A stretch of DNA of 64,000 nucleotides from Poseidonibacter parvus (GTDB lineage Bacteria; Campylobacterota; Campylobacteria; Campylobacterales; Arcobacteraceae). The notes beneath the pieces were generated by a model. That model saw nothing but the letters and a program-made list of their open reading frames with translations, searched no databases and was not told the origin of the DNA. Location: positions 682,001-746,000 of the forward strand of contig NZ_CP019070.1 in assembly GCF_001956695.1 (NCBI RefSeq). The letters are read 5' to 3'. This document shows, in pieces, positions 23,964 to 33,266 of this stretch. The position numbers were made by a program, and so were the translations under genes. The first letter of the stretch is position 1; every line of letters starts with the position of its first letter.

Positions 23964-24677
23964 GTGTCTGAAAAGAAAAGTGATAAATTAGCTGTATTAA
24001 TTGATGCTGATAATGCTCAAGCTTCAGTAATTGCAGAATTATTAGCAGAAGTTTCAAAATTTGGAACAGCAAGTATTAAAAGAGCATATGGAGATTGGAC
24101 AACACCAAACTTAAAAAAATGGAAAGATTATTTGCATAAACATGCGATTCAACCTATTCAGCAGTTTTCTTATACAACTGGAAAAAATGCAACAGATGCA
24201 TCTTTGATTATTGACGCAATGGATATTTTACATGAAAGTGATTTAGATGGCTTTTGTTTAATTTCTTCAGATAGTGACTTTACAAGACTTGCAACAAGAA
24301 TAAGAGAAGCTGGATTAGTTGTATATGGTTTTGGAGAGAAAAAAACTCCTGAAGCTTTTATTGCTGCATGTGATAAATTTGTATTTACAGAGATTTTAAG
24401 AGAAAAAGATGTTCCTACTCAAAAATCTGAATCAAATACTTCAAGTTTAAGACCTATTATTGTTTCAGCAATTAATGCAGTTTCAAAAGATGATGGATGG
24501 GCAAGGTTATCAAATGTAGGTAATTATATAAATAAAAATAATCCATCTTTTGATTCACGAAATTATGGATATGAAAAACTTGGAAAATTAATATTTGATT
24601 TAAACTATATATTAGTTGATGAGCGTGAGTTTAATGATGATTCTTCAAATGTACATATATATGTAAAACTTCGGTAA
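23964..24677 (+). CDS. NYN-domain (LabA/DUF88) protein with C-terminal OST-HTH/LOTUS-like domain
   Basis: A 237-residue protein. The N-terminal NYN/PIN-like nuclease domain has the acidic residues of the family: LIDADNAQ (residues 12-19), NATDASLIIDAMD (about 74-86) and LISSDSDFTRL (about 98-108). Residues about 160-237 resemble an OST-HTH/LOTUS domain, an RNA-binding module often fused to NYN. It is therefore likely to act on RNA. The start is GTG at 23964, 8 bp after AAAGGA. Monocistronic. Confidence 0.85.
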   Translation: MSEKKSDKLAVLIDADNAQASVIAELLAEVSKFGTASIKRAYGDWTTPNLKKWKDYLHKHAIQPIQQFSYTTGKNATDASLIIDAMDILHESDLDGFCLISSDSDFTRLATRIREAGLVVYGFGEKKTPEAFIAACDKFVFTEILREKDVPTQKSESNTSSLRPIIVSAINAVSKDDGWARLSNVGNYINKNNPSFDSRNYGYEKLGKLIFDLNYILVDEREFNDDSSNVHIYVKLR

Positions 24678-24722
24678 ATTGATTGCTTAAACTAACTTTA
24701 AAATTTCTTTGGATAAAATCAC

Positions 24723-24818
24723 GGTTCTAATTTCGTATTAGAAACCTCACATGTATCAATCCTGGTATGGGTTGTGACTAGTTTATCTAGGCATTAAGGG
24801 ATACAGAGGCTAAACCCA
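24723..24818 (+). ncRNA. Structured 5' leader of rpsB (candidate ribosomal-protein leader)
   Basis: Before rpsB the DNA becomes less AT-rich and folds well. GGTTCTAAT (24723-24731) pairs with ATTAGAAACC (24737-24746, one bulge) around loop TTCGT. TGGGTT (24768-24773) pairs with AACCCA (24813-24818), enclosing a CTAG-TTTAT-CTAG hairpin (24778-24790). S2 leaders that bind S2 and repress translation are known in other bacteria; this one may be a lineage-specific equivalent. A TAAAAT -10-like box is at 24714-24719. Confidence 0.45.
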
Positions 24819-24844
24819 AATTAAAAATATACAAGGAAATTGTC

Positions 24845-25630
24845 ATGGTTACAATGAAAGACTTATTAGAATGTGGTGTACACTTCGGACACCAAACAAG
24901 AAGATGGAATCCAAAAATGAAAAAATTCATTTTCGGTGTAAGAAAAAATATTTATATTATTGACTTACAAAAAACACTTAGATACTTTAGATACACTTAT
25001 AATGTAGTAAGAGATAGAGCTGCTGAAGGTCAAACAATGATCTTTGTTGGTACTAAAAAACAAGCTTCTGAAGCTGTTAAAAGAGCTGCAGAAAATTGTA
25101 ATATGCCATACGTTAACCACAGATGGTTAGGTGGAATGTTAACTAACTACGGAACAATTAAAAAATCAATTAGAAAATTAGAAATCATCAAAAAGATGAG
25201 AGAAGAAGGTCAATTAGACTTACTTACTAAAAAAGAAGCATTAATGCTTACTAGAAAAGAAACTAAGTTAGAATTATACCTTGGTGGAATTAAAGAAATG
25301 CACACTATTCCAGACATGATGTTTGTTCTTGATGCAGTTAAAGAAAAAATTGCTATTCAAGAAGCTAGAAGATTAGGAATTACTGTTGTTGCTCCTTTAG
25401 ATACAAACTGTGATCCAGATGTTGTTGATTTACCAATTCCAGGTAATGATGATGCAATTAGATCAATTCAATTATTCTGTAACGAAATGGCTGCAGCAAT
25501 GAATGAAGGTAAAGCATCTAGAGAAGAAGAAGTTGAAGAAGAAGCTCCTGTTTCTACTGAAGAAGCTGCAGAAGTTGTTGCTGAAGCAGTTGCAGAAGGT
25601 GAAACTGAAGCAAAGACTGAGGAAGCATAA
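24845..25630 (+). CDS. rpsB: 30S ribosomal protein S2
   Basis: A 261-residue S2 protein of usual size, starting [31 protein letters not shown], which is diagnostic. The last 40 residues are a Glu/Ala-rich tail. It needs S1 for its place on the small subunit. AAGGAAATTGTC precedes the ATG. It is followed after 2 bp by tsf, the standard rpsB-tsf operon. Confidence 0.98.
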   Translation: MVTMKDLLECGVHFGHQTRRWNPKMKKFIFGVRKNIYIIDLQKTLRYFRYTYNVVRDRAAEGQTMIFVGTKKQASEAVKRAAENCNMPYVNHRWLGGMLTNYGTIKKSIRKLEIIKKMREEGQLDLLTKKEALMLTRKETKLELYLGGIKEMHTIPDMMFVLDAVKEKIAIQEARRLGITVVAPLDTNCDPDVVDLPIPGNDDAIRSIQLFCNEMAAAMNEGKASREEEVEEEAPVSTEEAAEVVAEAVAEGETEAKTEEA

Positions 25631-25632
25631 TT

Positions 25633-26676
25633 ATGGCAGGTGCTACTCCAAAATTAATTAAAGAATTAAGAGAAAAATCTGGTGCAGGAATGCTTGATTG
25701 TAAAACAGCTCTTAACGAATGTGAAGGTAATATTGACGACGCAATCAAATATTTAAGAGAAGCAGGTTTATCTAAAGCTGCTAAAAAATCTTCAAATGTT
25801 GCAGCTGAAGGTATCATTACTATTTTAGTAAATGATACTAATACAAAAGCAACAATGACTGAAGTTAACTCTCAAACAGATTTCGTTGCTAAAAATGAGC
25901 AATTCCTTAACTTAACTAATGGAATTACTGCACATGCACAAGCAAATGATATCAACGATGCTGAAGCTTTAGCTGCTTCAACAATCGAAGGTCAAGATTT
26001 CCCAACTTTCTTAAATGAGAAAATCGCTGTAATTGGTGAAAATCTTGTTGCAAGAAAAGTTACTAATGTTGAAGGTACTGTTGTTAATGGTTACGTTCAC
26101 TTAGGTAAAGTTGGTGTTATTTTAGCTGCAACTTGTGATGACGCTGCTAAAGAAAAAACTGTTGATTTATTAAAAAAAGTTGCAATGCATGCAGCTTCAA
26201 TGAAACCAACTGTAATTTCTTATAAAGATTTAGATGCTGAGTTTATTGCTTCTGAAAATAAAGCAATTATTGCAGATATTGAAAAATTAAATATTGAGTT
26301 ACATAGACTTGGTAAACCAGAGAAAAATATTCCTGAATATGTTTCAAGAGTTCAATTAACTGATGAAGCAATTGCAACTGCAGAAGCTGCTATGAAAGAA
26401 GAATTATTAGCTCAAGGTAAACCAGAGAAAATTATTGGAAACATCGTTAAAGGTAAAATTGCTAGATGGATTGAAGATAACTCTCAATTAGATACTGCTC
26501 ACGCATTATTATCTCAAAAATACGTTATGGATGATTCAATGACTGTTGAAGAAGCTATTAAAGCTGTTGATGCATCAATTGAATTAACTTCATATGTAAG
26601 ATATGAATTAGGTGATGGTATTGAGAAAAAAGAAGAAGATTTTGCTGCAGAAGTTGCTGCACAAATGGGAAAATAG
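25633..26676 (+). CDS. tsf: Elongation factor Ts
   Basis: A 347-residue EF-Ts, which exchanges GDP for GTP on EF-Tu. The N-terminal domain (LIKELREKSGAGMLDCKTAL) and the TDFVAKNEQF segment contacting EF-Tu near residue 82 are clear. The sequence is long relative to E. coli EF-Ts (283) with an extended C-terminal half, as in other Campylobacterota. Co-transcribed with rpsB. Confidence 0.97.
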   Translation: MAGATPKLIKELREKSGAGMLDCKTALNECEGNIDDAIKYLREAGLSKAAKKSSNVAAEGIITILVNDTNTKATMTEVNSQTDFVAKNEQFLNLTNGITAHAQANDINDAEALAASTIEGQDFPTFLNEKIAVIGENLVARKVTNVEGTVVNGYVHLGKVGVILAATCDDAAKEKTVDLLKKVAMHAASMKPTVISYKDLDAEFIASENKAIIADIEKLNIELHRLGKPEKNIPEYVSRVQLTDEAIATAEAAMKEELLAQGKPEKIIGNIVKGKIARWIEDNSQLDTAHALLSQKYVMDDSMTVEEAIKAVDASIELTSYVRYELGDGIEKKEEDFAAEVAAQMGK

Positions 26677-26713
26677 TAAATATCAATAAAATTGATAAAT
26701 AAGGATATCATGA

Positions 26714-26747
26714 CATGAGTGAATTAAAACAAAATGAGTCACTCATG
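26714..26747 (+). promoter_or_regulatory. Inverted repeat covering the start of the LolD-like gene
   Basis: CATGAGTGA (26714-26722) and TCACTCATG (26739-26747) are perfect 9-bp complements 16 nt apart. The first arm includes the ATG at 26715. In mRNA the hairpin would hide the start codon while the upstream AAGGATAT site stays free. Coding constraint applies to both arms, so the repeat may be accidental. Confidence 0.3.
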
Positions 26748-27398
26748 ACTGGTAACCTTTTACTACAAGCAAACAATATATCTCACAAGTTCGATTATGA
26801 ACTTTTTAATAACATAACATTATCTTTACAAAAAAAACAATCAATTGCAATAATAGGAATGAGTGGAAGTGGTAAATCAACACTTTTAAATATTCTTTCA
26901 TCACTATTAAAACCTGTAGAAGGTGAAGTATTATTCAATGATAAAGAAATATATTCTTTAAAACAAAAAGAACTTTTAAATATTAGAAGGAACGATTTTG
27001 GTATAATTTTTCAAGCTCATTATCTTTTTAGAGGATTTTCTGCTAGTGAAAACTTAGATATATCTACACTTTTAAGCGGTGAAGAATTAGATATGCAATT
27101 ATTAAGTGACTTAAAAATTAATCATGTTTTATCTCAAGGTGTTGGAGAGTTAAGTGGTGGACAACAACAAAGACTTTCAATTGCTAGAATAATGACAAAA
27201 AAACCAAAAATTATATTTGCAGATGAACCAACTGGTAACTTGGATAAAGATACTGCTAATATTGTAATGGGTACACTATTTAATTATATTAAAAACAATG
27301 ATGCTGGTTTAATACTTGTAACACATGAAAGTGATTTAGCTTATCAATGTGACAAGGTTTATAAACTAGAAGATTTAGTATTACAGGAGTTGAAATGA
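26715..27398 (+). CDS. ABC transporter ATP-binding protein, LolD-like
   Basis: A 227-residue ABC ATPase. Walker A is GMSGSGKST near residue 48, signature LSGGQQQRLS near 138, and Walker B IIFADEPTGN near 160. It groups by appearance with LolD/MacB-type exporters (lipoprotein release, cell-division FtsE or macrolide type). No permease gene adjoins it. It overlaps the next gene by ATGA. Substrate cannot be told from sequence; LolD is a reasonable guess because LolCE is often unlinked in this phylum. Confidence 0.75.
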   Translation: MSELKQNESLMTGNLLLQANNISHKFDYELFNNITLSLQKKQSIAIIGMSGSGKSTLLNILSSLLKPVEGEVLFNDKEIYSLKQKELLNIRRNDFGIIFQAHYLFRGFSASENLDISTLLSGEELDMQLLSDLKINHVLSQGVGELSGGQQQRLSIARIMTKKPKIIFADEPTGNLDKDTANIVMGTLFNYIKNNDAGLILVTHESDLAYQCDKVYKLEDLVLQELK

Positions 27399-28213
27399 AT
27401 TTATTATTGATATGTGAAACGCTAATAATAGAGCAAATTTTTTCACTTGTATGTAAAAAGTTAAACATTGAGTTAACAATACAAAAATCAAATGATGTTA
27501 ATGAAAAATTTGATTTAATCGTAATAGATCAAAACTTTATTGACGATAAGTTTAATATAATTAAGCAGTTTTCAAAAAGGCTTGGTGCAATATCAAGTGA
27601 GGAATTACCTTTTGATAAATCAAGAGATTTTATAATTCCTAGACCTTTTTTACCTACAAAATTACAAGAAATATTAAAAGAACAAATAGAGTTTATTTCA
27701 AAAGAAGAAATTACAACTACATCAAACAATAATAGCACTTATGTTCAAGATTTAGATGAATATGAAGAAGATGAAGAAGTAACAGTTCCTATTATTACTG
27801 ATTATGTTGAATCTTTAGCTGAAGATGTTTATTTAGATATTGAAGATGAGAATGATGAAAGTATTGTAAATTTAGCTTCATTAAATAATGGTGGTATTCT
27901 AGATAATAATGAATTATCAAAAATTAACGATATTTTAAAAGAAGAAGTTATTCATAATGAAGTTGTTATGAACAAAAAAGATTGGAAAGATATTTCAGAT
28001 ATTATAGATGATGCTCTTGATGAAGTAAAAGAGTATGAGTTTGATTTAAAAGATGAGTCAGTTTCTTCTGCTAATCTTTTAAAATTAATACTTACAGATT
28101 ATAATATTAATGAATTAAAACCCTTACTTGAAAAACTAAACCAAGAAACTATTGATAAGCTTTCACAAGGTGAGAGTATTGATATTAGGCTTATGTTAAA
28201 GGATGAGAATTGA
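27395..28213 (+). CDS. Acidic protein with degenerate receiver-like N-terminus, upstream of gmk
   Basis: A 272-residue, strongly acidic soluble protein. Residues 1-95 resemble a response-regulator receiver that has lost activity: a FDLIVIDQNF strand at the phospho-acceptor position and IIPRPFLPTKL where the conserved K-P-F would be. The middle (about 105-160) is Asp/Glu-rich and likely disordered; the C-terminal third is helical. Helicobacter also has a Glu-rich protein directly before gmk. It starts in the ATGA overlap with the ABC gene and ends overlapping the gmk TTG. Function unknown. Confidence 0.65.
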   Translation: MNLLLICETLIIEQIFSLVCKKLNIELTIQKSNDVNEKFDLIVIDQNFIDDKFNIIKQFSKRLGAISSEELPFDKSRDFIIPRPFLPTKLQEILKEQIEFISKEEITTTSNNNSTYVQDLDEYEEDEEVTVPIITDYVESLAEDVYLDIEDENDESIVNLASLNNGGILDNNELSKINDILKEEVIHNEVVMNKKDWKDISDIIDDALDEVKEYEFDLKDESVSSANLLKLILTDYNINELKPLLEKLNQETIDKLSQGESIDIRLMLKDEN

Positions 28214-28827
28214 TTAATGAAAAAAAAGGTGCAATATTAATTTTATCGGGACCTAGTGGCTGTGGTAAGTCTACTTTATTAAAAGAAGTATATAAAGATA
28301 TAAATGATTATTATTTTTCTATTTCAACAACTACAAGAGCTCCTAGAGTAGGTGAGGTTGATGGAGTTGATTACTTTTTTGTTACTAAAAAAGAGTTTGA
28401 AGAAGATATAAAAGATGATAATTTTTTAGAATATGCACTTGTTCATGGAAACTATTATGGAACATCTTTAAAACCTATTAATAAAGCTTTAGATGAAAAG
28501 AAGTTAGTTATCTTTGATATTGATGTTCAAGGTCATGAATTAGTTAGAAATAAACTTGATAGTATTGTAACATCTGTATTTATTACAACACCTTCTTTAA
28601 AAGTTTTAGAAGATAGATTAAACAGTAGAAACACTGATGATAAAGAAGTAATTGAAAATAGAGTTAAAAATGCTAAAGCTGAAGTAGAATATTTTAGAGA
28701 TTATGATTACTTAATTATAAATGATAATTTAGAAGAAGCTTCAAAACAGCTAGTTTCAATTGCAAATATTGCTAGAATTAAAACTAAGCTTTTTTCAAAA
28801 GAATCAATAGTATCATCTTGGCTATAA
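28210..28827 (+). CDS. gmk: Guanylate kinase
   Basis: A 205-residue kinase that phosphorylates GMP to GDP. The P-loop GPSGCGKST is at about 14-22, the GMP-binding STTTRAPRVGEVDGVDYFF at about 39-57. The start is TTG at 28210, 8 bp after AAAGGATGAG, and overlaps the TGA of the preceding gene; the nearby ATG at 28217 is out of frame. No other in-frame start precedes the P-loop. Confidence 0.94.
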   Translation: MINEKKGAILILSGPSGCGKSTLLKEVYKDINDYYFSISTTTRAPRVGEVDGVDYFFVTKKEFEEDIKDDNFLEYALVHGNYYGTSLKPINKALDEKKLVIFDIDVQGHELVRNKLDSIVTSVFITTPSLKVLEDRLNSRNTDDKEVIENRVKNAKAEVEYFRDYDYLIINDNLEEASKQLVSIANIARIKTKLFSKESIVSSWL

Positions 28828-28830
28828 AAG

Positions 28831-30453
28831 CTATTTGATACTTTCGTATCCAACTGGTTTCTCAAAGTAATAACCTTGACAGTAATCTATACCTAACTCT
28901 TTAATCTTCTTGTAAATTTCTTCACTTGATACATATTCAGCAACTGTTTTTACTTTAAACTCTTTTGAGAAGTTAGCAATAGTACTTACAATAATTTCTA
29001 AATCTTTTGAAGTAGTAATATTTTCAATTAATGAGCCATCAATCTTTACAAAATCAATATCAAGTAGAGTTAATAAGTTAAAGTTAGAGTATCCAGCTCC
29101 AAAATCATCAACTCCAACAGTACAATTAAACTTTCTTACATTTGAAATAAATTTTGTTACTTGATTAAAATCAGAGATTTCTTCTGATTCTAAAATTTCA
29201 AACTCTAATAAATCAGTATATTCTTTGTTTTTTTCTAAAATTTCATAAATAAATGCTGTTGTTTCATCATTAGCTATATCATCAAAAGAGATATTTACAG
29301 AAACTCTTTTCTTTTTATTTTTAATTAATTCAAAAGAATCATTGATAATTATCTTAATAATATTAGGATAAAGTTTTGTTCTTTTTGCAACATCTAAAAA
29401 GTTTATTGGTGCAATTTCTTTACCTTCTTTAGTTATATATCTAATTAATGCTTCATATTTATATACTTCTTCTGTCCTTGTATCAACAATACATTGAAAG
29501 TATGCTTTAAATAGATTATCTCTAAATCCTACTTTAACTTGTTTAACCCATTTTATATTTTCTTCGAAGGATTGTTGTATATTAAAAGATTCATTATAAA
29601 TCATAATTCTTTGAAGCTTAGCTCTTGCATAATTTATAACTCTTTGTGAGTATTTATATGCTCTTTCACCATCACCTTTTGCAATACCTATTGTAATATT
29701 GATATCAATTTCATCATCATTTATAAATAAAGAATCTTTTTCAATTTTATCCGCAAATGCTACACATAAATTATAAAAAACACTTGTATCTAATTCTTCA
29801 TCTAAAGATAAAATAGCAAATTTATCTGCATCCATTCTATAAATAGAAAATTTACTATCTTTAAAAAAGTTCTTAAGTGTATTTGCAAGTTCATATAAAA
29901 TGATATCACCATTCTTTTCACCAAAAAGATCGTTAATTGTAGAAAACTCATCAATATCTAATAATGCCATTAATTGAATGTTTTTATTTTCAAGATCTTT
30001 TTTTAGTTTATTTCTATTTGGTAAATGTGTTAGGTTATCTATATATAAATCTTTTAGTTCATGATATAGCAAAGACTGAGACATTACTTGTAAAAGTTTT
30101 GATATATCAATAGGTTTTAAAACATATTTATCAATACCTATATCAATAGCTTCAAGTAAGTATTCTTTATTTGAAAAAGCAGTGGCAACAATAATTGGAA
30201 TATTTAAATTTATTTTTTTAATCTCTTTTACCATTTCTAAACCATTTAGAAGTGGCATATTTACATCTGTAATAATTAAATCAATTTCATTTTCATGTTC
30301 TTTAAATAGCTCTAAACCTTCTTGGCCATTTTTTGCTACATATTGTTTTTTAGTAAAGCCTTTTAAGATTTGATGAGTTACTTCTCTTAAATCTTTTTCA
30401 TCTTCTGCGTATAATATGGTAATATTTTTTAGTATAGATATATTATTTATCAT
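28831..30453 (-). CDS. Response regulator with degenerate GGDEF and EAL domains
   Basis: A 540-residue soluble protein: receiver (1-120, phospho-acceptor D63 in IITDVNMP), GGDEF-like domain (about 140-290) and EAL domain (about 300-535). The GGDEF signature is replaced by MDADKF, so cyclase activity is unlikely. The EAL domain keeps YEALIRY and DFGAGYSN and probably hydrolyses c-di-GMP. Phosphorylation by an unlinked kinase would set its activity. It converges on gmk with 3 bp between stops. Confidence 0.9.
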   Translation of the reverse strand: MINNISILKNITILYAEDEKDLREVTHQILKGFTKKQYVAKNGQEGLELFKEHENEIDLIITDVNMPLLNGLEMVKEIKKINLNIPIIVATAFSNKEYLLEAIDIGIDKYVLKPIDISKLLQVMSQSLLYHELKDLYIDNLTHLPNRNKLKKDLENKNIQLMALLDIDEFSTINDLFGEKNGDIILYELANTLKNFFKDSKFSIYRMDADKFAILSLDEELDTSVFYNLCVAFADKIEKDSLFINDDEIDINITIGIAKGDGERAYKYSQRVINYARAKLQRIMIYNESFNIQQSFEENIKWVKQVKVGFRDNLFKAYFQCIVDTRTEEVYKYEALIRYITKEGKEIAPINFLDVAKRTKLYPNIIKIIINDSFELIKNKKKRVSVNISFDDIANDETTAFIYEILEKNKEYTDLLEFEILESEEISDFNQVTKFISNVRKFNCTVGVDDFGAGYSNFNLLTLLDIDFVKIDGSLIENITTSKDLEIIVSTIANFSKEFKVKTVAEYVSSEEIYKKIKELGIDYCQGYYFEKPVGYESIK

Positions 30454-30553
30454 TAAGAATCACTCCAATGTTATTAAGGTATAATATCATAAATAAACAT
30501 AATAAGTAAGTAAAAATTGATTAAATAATAAAATCTACATTAGGAATTTATAC

Positions 30554-32992
30554 GTGTCCCAAGTAAAGTGTAATCATTGTCACTTAAGTTTTGATGATGA
30601 AATAATGATAAAAGAAAATGATTTAAATTTCTGTTGTAAAGGCTGCCAAGGAGTTTATCATTTACTCAAAAGTGATGGCTTAGACTCTTTTTATGATAAA
30701 TTAGGAAATAAGACAATCACTCCTCCTTTAAATTTAAAAAATGATGACCTTTCAAAATTTGATACTCCTAGTTTTATGAACACATATGTACAAATAACAA
30801 AAGATGGGTTTAATGAAGTTGATTTAATTATTGAAGGTATTCATTGTGCTGCTTGTGTTTGGCTAAATGAAAAAATACTTCATGATACAAAAGGCTTACT
30901 TGAAGCAAATATAAATTTTACAACTAATAAAGCAAAAATCACCTGGGATAGTGATGAATTAAAACTATCAGATATAATTTTGCGTATTAGGTCTATTGGC
31001 TACAATGCTTACGCTTATGATTCTTCAATAGCAGATGAAAATGCTATAAAAGCAAAACGAGAATATTTTATTAAAATGATGGTTGCTGTAATTGCAAGTA
31101 TGAATATTATGATGCTTAGTGTTGCAAAATATACTGGATTTTTTACTGGAATTACACCTGAAGTAATGCATATGATTCATATTGGCGAGTTTTTATTATC
31201 TACACCAGTGCTTTTTTATTCTGGTTGGGTATTTTTTAAAGGTGCTTATTTTGGATTAAAAAACAAAATATTAAATATGGATTTCTTAGTTAGTTCAGGG
31301 GCAACTTTAACTTATATTTATTCATTATTTATTCTTTTTGGAGCTAAGGGTGAAAGCTACTTTGATTCGGTTGCTATGATTATCACCTTTGTTTTAGTTG
31401 GTAAATACCTTGAAGTAATTGGTAAAAAATCTGCAGTTGATACTCTTGATAAAATCAAATCATCTCTACCTTTAGAAGCTACTATTATAGAAGGCGATAA
31501 TAAAAAACTTGTAGCATTAAATAGTATTAATATTGGTGATATTGTTGAAATCAAAACAGGAGAAAAAGTTCCTGTTGATGGAGTGATTGTAAAAGGTGAG
31601 GGGTCTTTTGATGAGGCTAGTTTAACAGGAGAGTCTATACCTATTTATAAAAAAATAGGTGATAGTGTTTATAGTGGAACAATAAATACAAATAATCTTA
31701 TTCATTTTGAAGTAACAAAAGATTTTAAAAATTCTACTTTTTCTTCAATTGTAACACTACTTGAAGACTCATTAAATTCAAAACCACAAATACAAGACAA
31801 GGCAAATGAAGTATCACGTGGTTTTACAGTTACTATTTTAACTTTATCAATTTTGACTTTTTTAGTTTGGTATTTCTTTGGACTTGATTTAGGTTTTGAT
31901 TATGAAGGAACTAATCATTTTGAAAAATCATTTATTGTTGCAATTTCTGTAATTGTAATAGCTTGTCCTTGTGCTCTTGCACTTGCTACACCAATTGCTA
32001 GTTTAATAGGAATCTCTGAGTTAGCAAAAAAAGGTTTGCTGTTCAAAGAAGCTAAGTTCATTGAATCTTTAGCAAAAGCAAATACTGTAGTATTTGATAA
32101 AACTGGAACTCTAACAAAAGGAGAACTTTCCGTTTCTAAAGCTACAATATTTAATGATAGTAAAGAAAATATGGATTTACTCTATTCATTACTTGATTCT
32201 TCAACTCATCCAATTAGTAAATCTTTAAAAAAATATTTAGAAGATAAATATGATTTAAATAGTAAAAAATTAAATGATATTAGAAATATTGATGCACGAG
32301 GAATGAGTGCTATTTATGAAGATAAAAATGGTAATAACACTACTTTACTTGGTGGAAATTTACAATTAATAAAAGATGAAAATATAAACTTTGATTTAGA
32401 AGTTGAAAATAGTGTATATATTTTTGCAATAAATAATCAAGTTATTGCTAGTTTTGAACTAATTGATGAGGTTAAAGATTATGCAAGTGATTTAATCTCT
32501 TATTTAAGTTCAAATAATATTGATGTAATAATGCTAACAGGTGATAATGAAAAAGTTGCATTAAGTGTTGCTAAACAATTAGATATTAAAGATTATCATG
32601 CTTTTCAAACACCAGTTTCAAAAGCTAACTTTATAAAAAAATTAAAAGAAGAAGATAAAATAGTTATTATGGTGGGTGATGGAGTAAATGATAGTATTGC
32701 TTTATCAAATGCTGATGTTGCAATTGCAATGGGAACATCTGCTGATATATCTATGGAAGTTTCTGATATTGTTTTATTAAACTCATCTTTAACTTCACTA
32801 AAAGATGCTTTTGAAATATCAAGTAGAACATATAAATTTATAAAGCAAAATCTAGGTATTTCTTTATTATATAATTTAGTTACAATACCATTTGCAATGT
32901 TTGGATATGTAATACCTTTAGTTGCAGCTTTATCTATGAGTTTAAGCTCACTAATTGTTGTATTAAATTCACTTAGAATTAAAATAAAATAG
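30554..32992 (+). CDS. ccoI: Copper-type P1B ATPase for cbb3 oxidase assembly (CcoI/FixI)
   Basis: An 812-residue heavy-metal P-type ATPase that exports copper for the cbb3 oxidase. The N-terminus has a Cys-rich metal-binding motif (C6, C9, C27, C28, C31), then an HMA domain with GIHCAAC (C98, C101), eight membrane helices, the transmembrane CPC (IACPCALALATP), the phosphorylation motif DKTGTLT and the hinge MVGDGVNDSIAL. The Cys-rich extension and the following ccoS gene mark it as CcoI rather than general CopA. Start GTG at 30554. The oxidase genes ccoNOQP are not in the window. Confidence 0.88.
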   Translation: MSQVKCNHCHLSFDDEIMIKENDLNFCCKGCQGVYHLLKSDGLDSFYDKLGNKTITPPLNLKNDDLSKFDTPSFMNTYVQITKDGFNEVDLIIEGIHCAACVWLNEKILHDTKGLLEANINFTTNKAKITWDSDELKLSDIILRIRSIGYNAYAYDSSIADENAIKAKREYFIKMMVAVIASMNIMMLSVAKYTGFFTGITPEVMHMIHIGEFLLSTPVLFYSGWVFFKGAYFGLKNKILNMDFLVSSGATLTYIYSLFILFGAKGESYFDSVAMIITFVLVGKYLEVIGKKSAVDTLDKIKSSLPLEATIIEGDNKKLVALNSINIGDIVEIKTGEKVPVDGVIVKGEGSFDEASLTGESIPIYKKIGDSVYSGTINTNNLIHFEVTKDFKNSTFSSIVTLLEDSLNSKPQIQDKANEVSRGFTVTILTLSILTFLVWYFFGLDLGFDYEGTNHFEKSFIVAISVIVIACPCALALATPIASLIGISELAKKGLLFKEAKFIESLAKANTVVFDKTGTLTKGELSVSKATIFNDSKENMDLLYSLLDSSTHPISKSLKKYLEDKYDLNSKKLNDIRNIDARGMSAIYEDKNGNNTTLLGGNLQLIKDENINFDLEVENSVYIFAINNQVIASFELIDEVKDYASDLISYLSSNNIDVIMLTGDNEKVALSVAKQLDIKDYHAFQTPVSKANFIKKLKEEDKIVIMVGDGVNDSIALSNADVAIAMGTSADISMEVSDIVLLNSSLTSLKDAFEISSRTYKFIKQNLGISLLYNLVTIPFAMFGYVIPLVAALSMSLSSLIVVLNSLRIKIK

Positions 32993-33000
32993 GAATATAA

Positions 33001-33237
33001 ATGATAAATGACACACTTTTTTTTATGCTAATTGTAGGAATAATAATTTCAGCAGCACTTTTACTTATCTTCGTTTGGGCAGCAAAAACTGGACAATTTG
33101 ATGATTCAAATAAATTAATAGATGGAATGTTGTTTGATAGTACAGAAGATTTAAATGATGCTATTGAAAAAGAAAAAAAGATCAAAGAAGCTAAAGAGAA
33201 TAAGTTAAATAAAGAAAAAGCTAAAGAAGCAGAATAA
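33001..33237 (+). CDS. ccoS: cbb3-type cytochrome oxidase assembly protein CcoS
   Basis: A 78-residue protein with one N-terminal membrane helix (about 6-28), the WAAKTGQFDD motif that defines CcoS just after it, and a charged Lys/Glu-rich tail longer than usual. CcoS is needed for insertion of cofactors into cbb3 oxidase subunit CcoN. It follows ccoI after 8 bp, the standard order. Confidence 0.9.
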   Translation: MINDTLFFMLIVGIIISAALLLIFVWAAKTGQFDDSNKLIDGMLFDSTEDLNDAIEKEKKIKEAKENKLNKEKAKEAE

Positions 33238-33258
33238 AGAGATAAATCTCTTTATTCT
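33231..33258. terminator. Bidirectional hairpin between ccoS and cytochrome c553
   Basis: AGAATAAAGAGAT and its complement form a perfect 13-bp stem with a 2-base centre. It overlaps the ccoS stop and lies 8 bp from the convergent cytochrome gene stop, so it can serve both strands. Confidence 0.7.
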
Positions 33259-33266
33259 ATTGGTAA

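Noticed and set aside
25554-25817. Minus-strand frame spanning the rpsB-tsf junction
   Set aside because: Leu/Gln-rich antisense shadow of the Glu/Ala-rich S2 tail; no start signals.
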